A DNA stretch of 36,483 bases, from contig NZ_LFML01000079.1 of the NCBI RefSeq assembly GCF_001044425.1, forward strand, positions 58,789 through 95,271. The letters are read 5' to 3'. Source of the DNA: Streptomyces roseus (GTDB taxonomy: Bacteria; Actinomycetota; Actinomycetes; Streptomycetales; Streptomycetaceae). Under the pieces are notes generated by a model. The model was not told the origin of the DNA. It worked only from the letters and a program-made list of their open reading frames with translations, and searched no databases. A program made the translations under genes and the position numbers. Shown one piece after another: positions 1 to 6,859 of this stretch (position 1 is the stretch's first letter; every line of letters starts with the position of its first letter).

Positions 1-211
1 CCGGCCCGCCGGTGACCCCATCCAGAGCCGACCGTGTCGAGGGAGCAAGCATGCCGTCCCACAGCAACTCGCCCACCGCAGCCGTATCCAGAAGATGCCC
101 TAACAACAGGGCCGTACTACCCCCCGCCCGCTCACGCGACTTGCCCCACAACACCCCCAAAGCCCCCGCAGCAGCAACGCCGTACCGCTCCTGCAACTCC
201 CCTAAATCCAC
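1..211 (-). CDS. cas3: Type I-E Cas3, N-terminal end (partial)
   Basis: Cas3 is the HD nuclease-helicase that degrades DNA marked by Cascade in type I CRISPR interference. Only the first 70 codons are present; the gene runs off the left edge. The frame contains LWGKSRERAGG (residues 21-31) followed by GHLLDTAAVGELLW (38-51) and LAPSTR, the conserved opening of the HD domain in type I-E Cas3 proteins, with H39 and D42 as candidate metal-binding positions. I chose the GTG at 211 because GGAGG lies at 220-216. Spacing is short (4 nt), so the in-frame GTG at 241 is an alternative; a TAG closes the frame just upstream. Two TTA codons occur, at residues 3 and 37, which is unusual in Streptomyces. 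The gene lies 88 bp beyond the leader-distal end of the CRISPR array and is read in the same direction, so array transcripts could run into it. Identity rests on motif recognition of a short fragment. Confidence 0.8.
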   Translation of the reverse strand, partial: MDLGELQERYGVAAAGALGVLWGKSRERAGGSTALLLGHLLDTAAVGELLWDGMLAPSTRSALDGVTGGP

Positions 212-299
212 CGCGCCTCCACACGCTCCACCGAAGAACACCAGAGACTAGAAGCCACCACTGACAACCGCGCCCGACCTGCACGTCCTCCCGACTGAC

Positions 300-1060
300 G
301 GACCGATCCCTGCGGGCGCGGGGGCGACCAGTGGCCGTGCCGGAAGTCGCCGTGGGCGTCCAGACGATCCCCGCAGGCGCGGGGGCGACGTGATCGCGGC
401 GGCGGTGGTGATGGCGGCTCGGGGACGATCCCCGCAGGCGCGGGGGCGACGCGTTGCCCGGTGGCTTTCCGGTCCATCAGCGCGGACGATCCCCGCAGGC
501 GCGGGGGCGACACCGAGGCCCGCGCCGCGGCGAGCGCGATCCTCGGACGATCCCCGCAGGCGCGGGGGCGACTCGCCGGCCCCTACGAGCGCTACGAACG
601 CGAACGGACGATCCCCGCAGGCGCGGGGGCGACGGCTCCGGCGTCCGCACGGCCGGGGAAACCAACGGACGATCCCCGCAGGCGCGGGGGCGACGTGGTC
701 GGTGCGCACACGTTCACGCGGGAACCAGGACGATCCCCGCAGGCGCGGGGGCGACGTGAAGACGGTCGTGATCTTGGCGCCGATGAACGGACGATCCCCG
801 CAGGCGCGGGGGCGACACCGCGTTGATCCGCAGGTAGAGGAGGTCTTCCGGACGATCCCCGCAGGCGCGGGGGCGACATGCGGCCAGGATGCCGTCGAGG
901 AGCGTCGTCTGGACGATCCCCGCAGGCGCGGGGGCGACCTCCATGAGCGCCCGCTCCTCAGCCGACAGCCCGGACGATCCCCGCAGGCGCGGGGGCGACC
1001 GAGCGATCCTCGTCCGGCGCGGGCTGATCGGAGGACGATCCCCGCAGGCGCGGGGGCGAC
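300..1060 (-). CRISPR. Type I-E CRISPR array, 13 repeats, 12 spacers
   Basis: A 28-nt repeat, GGACGATCCCCGCAGGCG followed by CGGGGGCGAC on the plus strand, begins at 362, 423, 484, 545, 606, 667, 728, 789, 850, 911, 972 and 1033, exactly 61 bp apart. A degenerate repeat lies at 300-328 (one inserted base, T and G substitutions). The repeat at 362 differs only in its first base. All 12 spacers are 33 nt. Read on the minus strand the repeat is GTCGCCCCCGCGCC / TGCGGGGATCGTCC, which aligns with the E. coli type I-E repeat, so crRNA orientation is leftward. The degenerate repeat then sits at the leader-distal end and the AT-richer leader at the right end, as expected. The nucleotide right after each repeat in this orientation is G in 8 of 12 cases, as expected if it derives from the PAM. 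Newest spacers should be those near 1000-1032. Confidence 0.97.
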
Positions 1061-1122
1061 GCTTTCTGAACTGGGATTCTATCGGCCAAGGTAGCTATTT
1101 TCATTTGGTTGCTTTTCAGTAC
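1061..1122 (-). promoter_or_regulatory. CRISPR leader
   Basis: The stretch directly right of the last perfect repeat is clearly AT-richer than its surroundings, with runs such as GCTATTTTCATTTGGTTGCTTTT at about 1091-1113. In leftward reading it lies just upstream of the first repeat, where a type I-E leader carries the array promoter and the integration signals. No IHF-like site or exact promoter can be assigned by eye. Confidence 0.65.
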
Positions 1123-1394
1123 AGGCGGAGATCGGGCGCGGGGACGACCTACTCGACAGCGGCCGGATAGTTCTGGATCCCTGACCCACCCCTCGGGCGC
1201 GCCGGGTGCACATCCACCACCCGGCCCGGCTGATCGTGTGGATCGGGCTATCCCCGGGGCGCGGGGTCCAAAAGCTGACTCCCTCACTCGTCACCATGGC
1301 GAACGGGAGGATACCCGCGGGCGCGGGGGCCACTGGTGGAGCGAGCGGCCAGCCTTGACCCACGCGGGACGATCCCCGCGAGCGCGGGGTGGCG
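1123..1394 (-). repeat. Eroded CRISPR repeats in 61-bp register
   Basis: Degenerate copies of the array repeat occur beyond the leader. The copy at 1306-1333 matches 24 of 28 positions and the copy at 1367-1394 matches 22 of 28. A third begins at 1245 (GGGCTATCCCCGG, with one base lost), and the end of a fourth (GGGCGCGGGGACGAC) is at 1134-1148. Starts at 1245, 1306 and 1367 are exactly 61 bp apart, the same period as the live array, and 1123 falls in the same register. The register differs from the live array (1033 to 1123 is 90 bp). I read this as a decayed older array or duplicated array end. Confidence 0.7.
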
Positions 1395-1965
1395 GAGGGG
1401 CGATGTTGCAGACCCCGTAGTGAGCCGGGTATGCCAGGAGCCGGGCCCCAAGGGGCGCCGGCTCCGATGGCACGCTCGTGCGCCAGCACGATCGTGCGGA
1501 TTTGCCCCTGGGGGTGCCGCGGTTGGAACCGGTAGCAGATCAGGGTCAGCCGCCAAGGGGGTGCCCCTGGCGTCGCGTCGATGGTCGCAGTCGGGCGCAG
1601 GGTAGGGCAAGGACCTGCGGGACGCGTACGAGCCAATCCCCCTCCGCCTGACCGCCCACACTCCTGACCCTGGCCAGAGGGGGTGTTCGGGTTTCCGTTC
1701 TCGCAGGTGAATGACTATCCGGTCAATCGGATGAGTCTACTGAGCGGCTGGGGCGCTGCCGTGTGGGGCGGGACAGGCGTGAACCAAACAGGGCGCGTGG
1801 GCGGTGGGGGTGTGCGCGGGGGTGCCAGGATGCTCTCGTCTCACGGCGGCGCCAGACGCAGTGGGACATCAACAAGGTTGGAACCGGGGGGACTTCACGT
1901 CCCCGGACCCACGGCGTGGCCGACGCGGACGCGGGGCCACGCTGTCGAGCAGATTGGGATCATCC
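1395..1965. other. No convincing gene
   Basis: Several overlapping open frames cross this stretch on both strands, but none shows a recognisable domain, consistent third-position GC bias or a good ribosome-binding site. A weak further repeat-like sequence may lie near 1184. I see no RNA gene. Confidence 0.5.
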
Positions 1966-2190
1966 ATGTCACATTCCGTAGTGGGCCGGCGGAAGGCTCC
2001 GTCGGGTCAGGGCGTCGCGGTCGCCGTCTCCACGTGCTGCGCCACCGTCCTCGCCGCCACCGGCACCCCCGTCTCCGATGCGCTGCTCCTGGTCGCCGGG
2101 GCCGGCGCGGCCGGTGCGCTGTCCGGGCGCCTTGCCGGCGGGATGCCCGTCCGCGAGGTGGTCCGTAACTTCCTCAACTCCTCCGGCTGA
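1966..2190 (+). CDS. Small hypothetical membrane protein
   Basis: This 74-residue protein starts at ATG 1966 (MSHSVVGRRKAPS). A positively charged start is followed by a hydrophobic, Ala/Val-rich segment at about residues 15-53 that could form one or two membrane helices, then a short amphipathic tail (VREVVRNFLNSSG). The reading frame has the high-GC third positions expected of a real Streptomyces gene. The ribosome-binding site is weak. It ends 13 bp before the HTH gene at 2204 and is probably co-transcribed with it. I do not recognise the family. Confidence 0.5.
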   Translation: MSHSVVGRRKAPSGQGVAVAVSTCCATVLAATGTPVSDALLLVAGAGAAGALSGRLAGGMPVREVVRNFLNSSG

Positions 2191-2203
2191 GGGCAGATCA
2201 GAG

Positions 2204-2896
2204 GTGGGCCGGCCCGAACAGCCGTTGCCGTACCTGGACCGGCCGCTTGGGCTTCTCGCCCAAGGGCTCCGCAACGCGCGGATCAGGGCAGGCCTCACCT
2301 ACAGCCAGATGGCCGGCAGGACTGTGGGGTTCAGCGAGTCGACGTTGAAGCGCGCCGCTTCCGGCAAGACCCTGCCCACGAGGGGGACGGTCATCGCGTA
2401 CGCGCACGCCTGCGACACCGAGCCCGGCCCGCTCCTGAAGGCGTGGGAGGAAGCGGTCGAGGAACGGCGCCCTTTACGCCCCGCCGCACCCAGGATCAGG
2501 AAGATCCGCGATGCGGCCGCCCTGGGCGCTGCGCTTCACAGTCTGCACGTCACGGCGGGCAACCCCAGCTGCCGGGAGATCGACAAACGCACCCGCAACA
2601 GCCCCGGCATCATCAGGGTGCCCCGCACGACAGCGCATCAGATCCTGTACCGGCAGCGCTTCCCCAGCTCCCGCACCCAGCTCAAGGCCCTCCTCACCGT
2701 CCTGGGTGTCCCCGCGGCCGAGCACGCAGGCTGGCTGCAGGCCTGGTCACGTGCCAAACGGCAGCGTCCGAGCGACCGGCATGCGGCCCGGACCAGGAAG
2801 GACCAGCTTCAACGCCGTATCACCCACCCCCGGCTGACGCCATGGTTCGACAACACCACCAGCGGCAGCGGAACGACTCCCCCGACCGCGTCCTGA
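2204..2896 (+). CDS. HTH domain protein (XRE-like)
   Basis: A 230-residue protein. GTG 2204 is chosen because it follows the end of the previous gene, is preceded by GAGGGCAGATCAGAG, and removes an N-terminus that reads as out-of-frame sequence of that gene. Residues about 10-60 (LAQGLRNARIRAGLTYSQMA ... STLKRAASGKTLP) form an XRE-type helix-turn-helix: a scaffold helix, a SQMA turn helix and a recognition helix with ESTLKRA. A second helical domain (about 95-190) contains TAHQILYRQRFPS and a LLTVLGV segment typical of the duplicated HTH arrangement in Streptomyces regulators. The tail is basic and low in complexity. Its target is unknown; nearest candidates are its own operon with the small membrane gene or the neighbouring insertion sequences. 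Confidence 0.7.
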   Translation: MGRPEQPLPYLDRPLGLLAQGLRNARIRAGLTYSQMAGRTVGFSESTLKRAASGKTLPTRGTVIAYAHACDTEPGPLLKAWEEAVEERRPLRPAAPRIRKIRDAAALGAALHSLHVTAGNPSCREIDKRTRNSPGIIRVPRTTAHQILYRQRFPSSRTQLKALLTVLGVPAAEHAGWLQAWSRAKRQRPSDRHAARTRKDQLQRRITHPRLTPWFDNTTSGSGTTPPTAS

Positions 2897-2944
2897 GCCG
2901 GTTACCCCGCGCGGGACATCTTTGTGGAGGAGGCCCGCAAGGAA

Positions 2945-2972
2945 GGGCCTGTAAAAGGAACGGTGTAACTCC
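2945..2972 (+). repeat. IS256-type terminal inverted repeat, copy A
   Basis: GGGCCTGTAAAAGGAACGG continuing to TGTAACTCC is the reverse complement of 5329-5356 at 23 of 28 positions. It lies 20 bp upstream of the transposase start at 2993, the normal position for an IS256-family left end. Confidence 0.75.
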
Positions 2973-2992
2973 GAGCATGGAGGATTGCACCT

Positions 2993-3523
2993 GTGACCAG
3001 CGAGAACATAGCTATGGAGCCTGAGGCTGCAGCCTCGCCGGCGGCTGTCGATGACCGGTTCCTGAACGAGCTCGTGGCCCGGGCCCAGGCCGAGGGCCTG
3101 CAGCTGACGGGCGAGGGTGGTCTGCTCCAGCAGCTGACGAAGCGACTGCTGGAGTCGGCTCTCGAGGGCGAGATGACGGACCATCTCGGCTATGACCGGC
3201 ACGATCCTGCGGGCAAGAACGGCGGGAACTCGAGGAACGGGAAACGCTCCAAGACCGTCATCACGGACGTCGGCCCGGTGGAGATCGAGGTGCCGCGGGA
3301 CCGGGAGGGAGCGTTCGAGCCGCAGATCGTGAAAAAGCGTCAGCGCCGGCTGACCGGCGTCGACGAGATGGTCCTGTCTCTGTCGGCGAAGGGCCTGACC
3401 CACGGCGAGATCTCCGCTCACCTGGCCGAGGTCTACGGGGCCGAGGTCTCCAAGCAGACCATCTCGACGATCACCGATTCGGTGATGGAGGGCATGGCCG
3501 AGTGGCAGGCCCGTCCACTCGAC
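2993..3523 (+). pseudogene. IS256-family transposase, N-terminal half A
   Basis: The first 177 codons of a mutator-type (IS256) transposase start at GTG 2993 behind GGAGG. Recognisable features are TGEGGLLQQLTKRLLESALE, DHLGYDRHD, NGGNSRNGKR, IEVPRDREG and FEPQIVKKRQRRL. The first catalytic Asp and the rest of the DDE domain are missing: homology stops at MAEWQARPLD (D177), 10 bp before the IS30 inverted repeat. The frame then reads on into IS30 sequence as nonsense until 3775. The break falls at the same codon as in half B on the opposite strand. It cannot be active alone. Confidence 0.92.
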
Positions 3524-3533
3524 CGCGGGCGGT

Positions 3534-4755
3534 TTCCATCAGTGGTTGCGAATCACCTGGTCAATGGGCCTGTCAGGCATTCTCGCATGGCCTCGGCCGG
3601 GGTCTTGTCTCCAAAGACTATGCGGGGGCGGCGGTTGAGTTGGCAGGCGACTTGGCGAAGGTCCCGGGCGGTATGGACAGACAGGTCGGTGCCCTTGGGA
3701 AAGTACTGCCGCAGCAGGCCGTTCGTGTTCTCGTTGGTGCCACGCTGCCAGGGCGAGTGCGGGTCGCAGAAGTAGATCCGGAACCCGGTCAGCGCCTCGA
3801 TGTCCTCGTGCAGGGTCAGCTCGCGGCCTTGGTCCCAGGTGAGGGTCCGCCGCAGCTGGGGCGGGATGTGCGCTGTCTGCGTGATGAGCGCGTTACGGAC
3901 CTGCGGGGCCTTCCAGCCGTGCGGCAGATGGATCAGATGAACGTAGCGGGTCGTGCGCTCGACGAGGGTGCCGATGGCGGAGCCCTGGCCGCGGCCGATG
4001 ATCAGGTCCCCTTCCCAGTGGCCGGGAACCGCACGGTCGTTGACCTCAGCGGGGCGTTCGTGGATGAGGGTCATGTTCTTGATCTTGTTCAGGGTCGGGA
4101 CACCGCGACGCTGCTTCTTGCGGCGGGTGCGGCCGGTGCGGAGCTTGGCCTCGCGGCGGCCGACGAGGCCGGCGAACAGGGCCCGGTAGATCGTTTCCGA
4201 GCAGGCTCGCATCGCCGGATCACGGGCGTGCTCGCGGGCCAGATGACGCGCGATCTGCTGGGGCGACCACTTGTCCGTGAGCTTCTCGCGGACCAGCGTC
4301 CGTAGCGGCTCGCTGGCACGGAACTTCTCTTCCTTCGGGCGCCGGCGCCGCAGCAGAGTCTGGTTGTGGGCCCACCAGGGGTGGTAGCTGCCGTCCGGCT
4401 TCGCGTTGCGCTTGATCTCGCGGTAGACGGTCTGAAAGCTCTTCCCGATCGACGCGGCGATCTCCTTGACGGTCTGTTTCACCTGAAGTCCGTCGGCGAT
4501 GGCGATACGGTCGTCCTGGGTGAGGAAGCGCGGGGATATCGGGCCGGGGTCGGGGACGATCATGCTTCCAGCTTCGATGAACCAGTTCGAACCACAACTG
4601 GCGGAGACCCCCACCACGCGGGCGGCAGCCGCACCCTTGTAGCCCTCTCTGAGTAGCTCGAAGTACCGCTTCTTCACCGTGGTCGGCATCTTGTTGGGGG
4701 CGAACCTCGGCATCCGAACGCTCTCCTTCCGAGACGTTCGCAATCACCGATAGAA
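3534..4755 (-). mobile_element. IS30-family insertion sequence
   Basis: The ends are a 19-bp inverted repeat, TTCCATCAGTGGTTGCGAA at 3534-3552 and its near reverse complement at 4737-4755 (16 of 19 match). The element is about 1.2 kb with one transposase gene, the usual size for IS30. Ten further bases separate each repeat from the last IS256 codon on that side, so the true outer ends may extend slightly. No target duplication is visible, because the two flanks are different IS256 copies. Confidence 0.85.
3553..4713 (-). CDS. IS30-family transposase
   Basis: A 386-residue DDE transposase that moves the surrounding element. Its N-terminal half has HTH segments (YFELLREGYKGAAAARVVGV and VKQTVKEIAASIGKSFQTVY). 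The C-terminal catalytic core shows GHWEGDLIIG (first Asp), LTWDQGRE (second Asp) and PWQRGTNENTNGLLRQYFPK (Glu), the signature of IS30. I chose ATG 4713 because GGAAGGAGAG lies just upstream; an earlier in-frame start at 4743 lacks such a site. Length is normal and no break is seen, so the element looks intact and possibly active. The stop codon abuts the inner edge of the left inverted repeat. Confidence 0.93.
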   Translation of the reverse strand: MPRFAPNKMPTTVKKRYFELLREGYKGAAAARVVGVSASCGSNWFIEAGSMIVPDPGPISPRFLTQDDRIAIADGLQVKQTVKEIAASIGKSFQTVYREIKRNAKPDGSYHPWWAHNQTLLRRRRPKEEKFRASEPLRTLVREKLTDKWSPQQIARHLAREHARDPAMRACSETIYRALFAGLVGRREAKLRTGRTRRKKQRRGVPTLNKIKNMTLIHERPAEVNDRAVPGHWEGDLIIGRGQGSAIGTLVERTTRYVHLIHLPHGWKAPQVRNALITQTAHIPPQLRRTLTWDQGRELTLHEDIEALTGFRIYFCDPHSPWQRGTNENTNGLLRQYFPKGTDLSVHTARDLRQVACQLNRRPRIVFGDKTPAEAMRECLTGPLTR

Positions 4756-4756
4756 C

Positions 4757-5308
4757 TCAAGCGGAGTCCAACGGTCGGTTCTGCCACTCGGCCATGCCAT
4801 CGAGCACCTTGTCGGTGATGGTGGAGATCGTCTGGCGGGAGACCTCGGCGCCATGGACCTCGGCGAGGTGGGCCTGGACTTCGCCTGTGGTCAGGCCCTT
4901 CGCGGACAGGGAAATGACCATCTCGTCCACGCCGGTCAGGCGCTTCTGCCGCTTCTTGACGATCTTCGGCTCGAAGGATCCGTCCCGGTCGCGCGGCACG
5001 GATATCTCCACCGGACCGACGTCCGTCAGCACGGTCTTGGCGCGGGTGCCGTTGCGGGAGTTGCCTCCGTTCTTCCCGGCAGGGTCGTGCTTGTCATAGC
5101 CAAGGTGGTCGGTGATCTCGCCTTCCAGGGCGGACTCCAGCAGCCGCTTCGTCAGCTGCTGGAGCAGTCCGCCCTCGCCGGTCAGCTGCAGGCCCTCGGC
5201 CTGAGCCCGGAAAACCAACTCGTCGATCAGCCGGCCGTCCACCGCCTTCGACGGCTTCGGCTCAGATGGCACGACGGTCTCGGCCTCGGTCACGTTCTCA
5301 CTGGTCAT
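4757..5308 (-). pseudogene. IS256-family transposase, N-terminal half B
   Basis: A second, divergent IS256 transposase start on the minus strand, facing half A across the IS30 element. Residues 1-181 align closely with half A (TGEGGLLQQLTKRLLESALE, DHLGYDKHD, GGNSRNGTRAK) but many substitutions show the two are not recent duplicates. Homology ends at MAEWQNRPLD, the same position as half A, followed by two foreign codons and a stop. The catalytic C-terminal half is absent. ATG 5308 lies close behind the terminal inverted repeat. Confidence 0.92.
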
Positions 5309-5328
5309 CGGTGCATCTTCCTTGATCG

Positions 5329-5356
5329 GGAGTTACACCGAACGATTTACAGTCCC
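5329..5356 (-). repeat. IS256-type terminal inverted repeat, copy B
   Basis: GGAGTTACACCGAACGATTT continuing to ACAGTCCC pairs with 2945-2972 in inverted orientation (23 of 28). The flanking bases of the two ends do not match, so there is no visible target duplication around the 2945-5356 block. Confidence 0.75.
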
Positions 5357-5803
5357 GATCCGCCCCACCAGGAGGATTCCGGCGCCGACTGTGAACAGAG
5401 GATGGTGCACAGAAGACTCAGGATCGGCACGGCCGGCCCTGCTCAGTGTGTATGCGGCACACCACTCCCACCCGCATCAGCGAATGCGATCAACGCCGAT
5501 GAGCCGGACCCTGTAGGGAAGGGGAGCCTTCCACCGGAAATGCACCATGGCCATTCCATGCACAGGCAGCGCCCATGGGCGCTGCCTGTGCATGGAATGG
5601 GGCTTGCTGAGGATAGAGCCCCCGTCGCGCCACCTTCCGGGGGCTCCTGTTCTCGGCTCGCCCGATTCTCCGCTCATCGGGCCACGTCTCAGGGTGGGTG
5701 TCGCGATCACCTCGAAGGGAGTCGTTCGCGGCACTCGGCCTGGATGCGAACCGTCCGTAGCGTCGATGAGGCAAGCAACCGGCATTCGAGGAGAGGATCA
5801 GCG
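5357..5803. other. Intergenic stretch, no gene seen
   Basis: No convincing coding frame. It contains a 50-bp palindrome (5551-5600) and, at its right end, the ribosome-binding site of the esterase gene. The left part may be decayed mobile DNA but I recognise no family. Confidence 0.5.
5551..5600. repeat. 50-bp perfect palindrome
   Basis: The 25 bases from 5551 (CCATTCCATGCACAGGCAGC ending GCCCA) are followed immediately by their exact reverse complement to 5600, with no spacer and no mismatch. Pairing stops sharply at both outer ends. It has no U-tract for a standard terminator. It could be two identical element ends joined head to head, a strong protein-binding site or an extrusion-prone cruciform. 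Confidence 0.98.
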
Positions 5804-6778
5804 ATGTCCGACCTTCCAGCCCCCACCACGCCGTACCTGGAGCCCGAGGCCAAGGAGCTCGCCGACGCCACCGACCCGCACCCGCGGATCTACGAGGTGC
5901 CGCCCGAGGAGGGGCGTAAGATCCTCAGCGACCTGCAGAGCGGCGAAGGCGTCGAGCGCCCGGACGTCGACGAGGAGTGGGTCGACGTCGACGCCGGCCA
6001 GTGGGGCACCGTCCGCACCCGCATCATCAAGCCCAAGGGCGCCACGGGCCCGCTGCCCGTGGTCTTCTACATCCATGGTGCCGGGTGGGTCTTCGGCGAC
6101 GACAAGACCCACGACCGGCTCTTCCGCGAGCTCACTGTCGGGGCCGGTGCCGCCGGCGTCTTCCCGGTCTACGACTGGGCGCCCGAGAAGGGGTACCCCA
6201 CGCAGGTCGAGCAGAATTACGCCGTCGGTCAGTGGCTGCGGGACAACAGCGCCGAGCATGGTCTCGACATCTCCCGCGTCGCGGTGGCCGGCGAGTCGGT
6301 CGGCGGATGCATGTCCGCGGTCTTCGCGCAGATGAACAAGGACCGCGGCGGGCTCGCGCTCAAGGCGCAGATCCTGCTCTACCCCGTGACCGGGCCGGAC
6401 TTCGACACGCAGTCCTACCACCAGTTCGCGGAGCACTACTACCTCACCCGCGACGGGATGAAGTGGTTCTGGGACGCGTACACGACCGACGAGACCAAGC
6501 GCGAGGAGAAGTACGCCTCGCCGCTGCGGGCAACCCTTGAGGACCTTGAGGGGCTGCCGCCCGCCCTCGTCATCACGGCGGAGGCCGACGTCCTGCGGGA
6601 CGGGGGCGAGCTGTACGCCAACAAGCTCCGTGAGGCCGGCGTCAAGGTGACGGCCGTCCGCATCAGCGGGACCGTCCACGACTTCATGCTGCTGGACAGT
6701 CTGCGGGACACCCCGGCCACCAACGTCGCGCGCAAGCTGTCCGTAGACGCGCTGCGAGAGGCGCTCCAGCAGCAGTGA
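5804..6778 (+). CDS. Alpha/beta hydrolase, HSL-type esterase
   Basis: A 324-residue hydrolase of the hormone-sensitive-lipase (bacterial family IV) type, expected to cleave short-chain carboxylic esters in the cytoplasm. It has the oxyanion-hole motif HGAGW (H91-G94), the nucleophile elbow GESVGG (S165), the acid in ADVLRD (D262) and the catalytic His in GTVHDF (H292), in the correct order and spacing. ATG 5804 is preceded by CGAGGAGAGG. There is no signal peptide. It is followed by a hairpin at 6793 and then by a regulator on the same strand. It may feed products to the decarboxylase and dehydrogenase genes further on, but no substrate can be read from the sequence. Confidence 0.92.
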   Translation: MSDLPAPTTPYLEPEAKELADATDPHPRIYEVPPEEGRKILSDLQSGEGVERPDVDEEWVDVDAGQWGTVRTRIIKPKGATGPLPVVFYIHGAGWVFGDDKTHDRLFRELTVGAGAAGVFPVYDWAPEKGYPTQVEQNYAVGQWLRDNSAEHGLDISRVAVAGESVGGCMSAVFAQMNKDRGGLALKAQILLYPVTGPDFDTQSYHQFAEHYYLTRDGMKWFWDAYTTDETKREEKYASPLRATLEDLEGLPPALVITAEADVLRDGGELYANKLREAGVKVTAVRISGTVHDFMLLDSLRDTPATNVARKLSVDALREALQQQ

Positions 6779-6792
6779 CCGCATCCATGAAC

Positions 6793-6826
6793 ATGGGCGG
6801 CAGACGCGACAGGGTTTGCCGCCCAT
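6793..6826 (+). terminator. Hairpin after esterase gene
   Basis: ATGGGCGGCA at 6793-6802 and TGCCGCCCAT at 6817-6826 form a perfect 10-bp stem with a 14-nt loop, 15 bp after the esterase stop. There is no T-run, as is usual in Streptomyces terminators. Confidence 0.6.
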
Positions 6827-6859
6827 CGCTGTGCCCACCACGGACTTCGAGAGGACATG

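Noticed and set aside
390..1094. Frames with repeated RSPQARGR and TIPAGAGAT words
   Set aside because: These are CRISPR repeats read in different frames, not protein genes.
1683..2168. Plus-strand frame of 161 codons
   Set aside because: It overlaps the better-supported small membrane protein in another frame and has a low-complexity, Gly/Arg-rich translation.
2945..5356. Target-site duplication around the IS256/IS30 block
   Set aside because: The bases outside 2945 and 5356 do not match.
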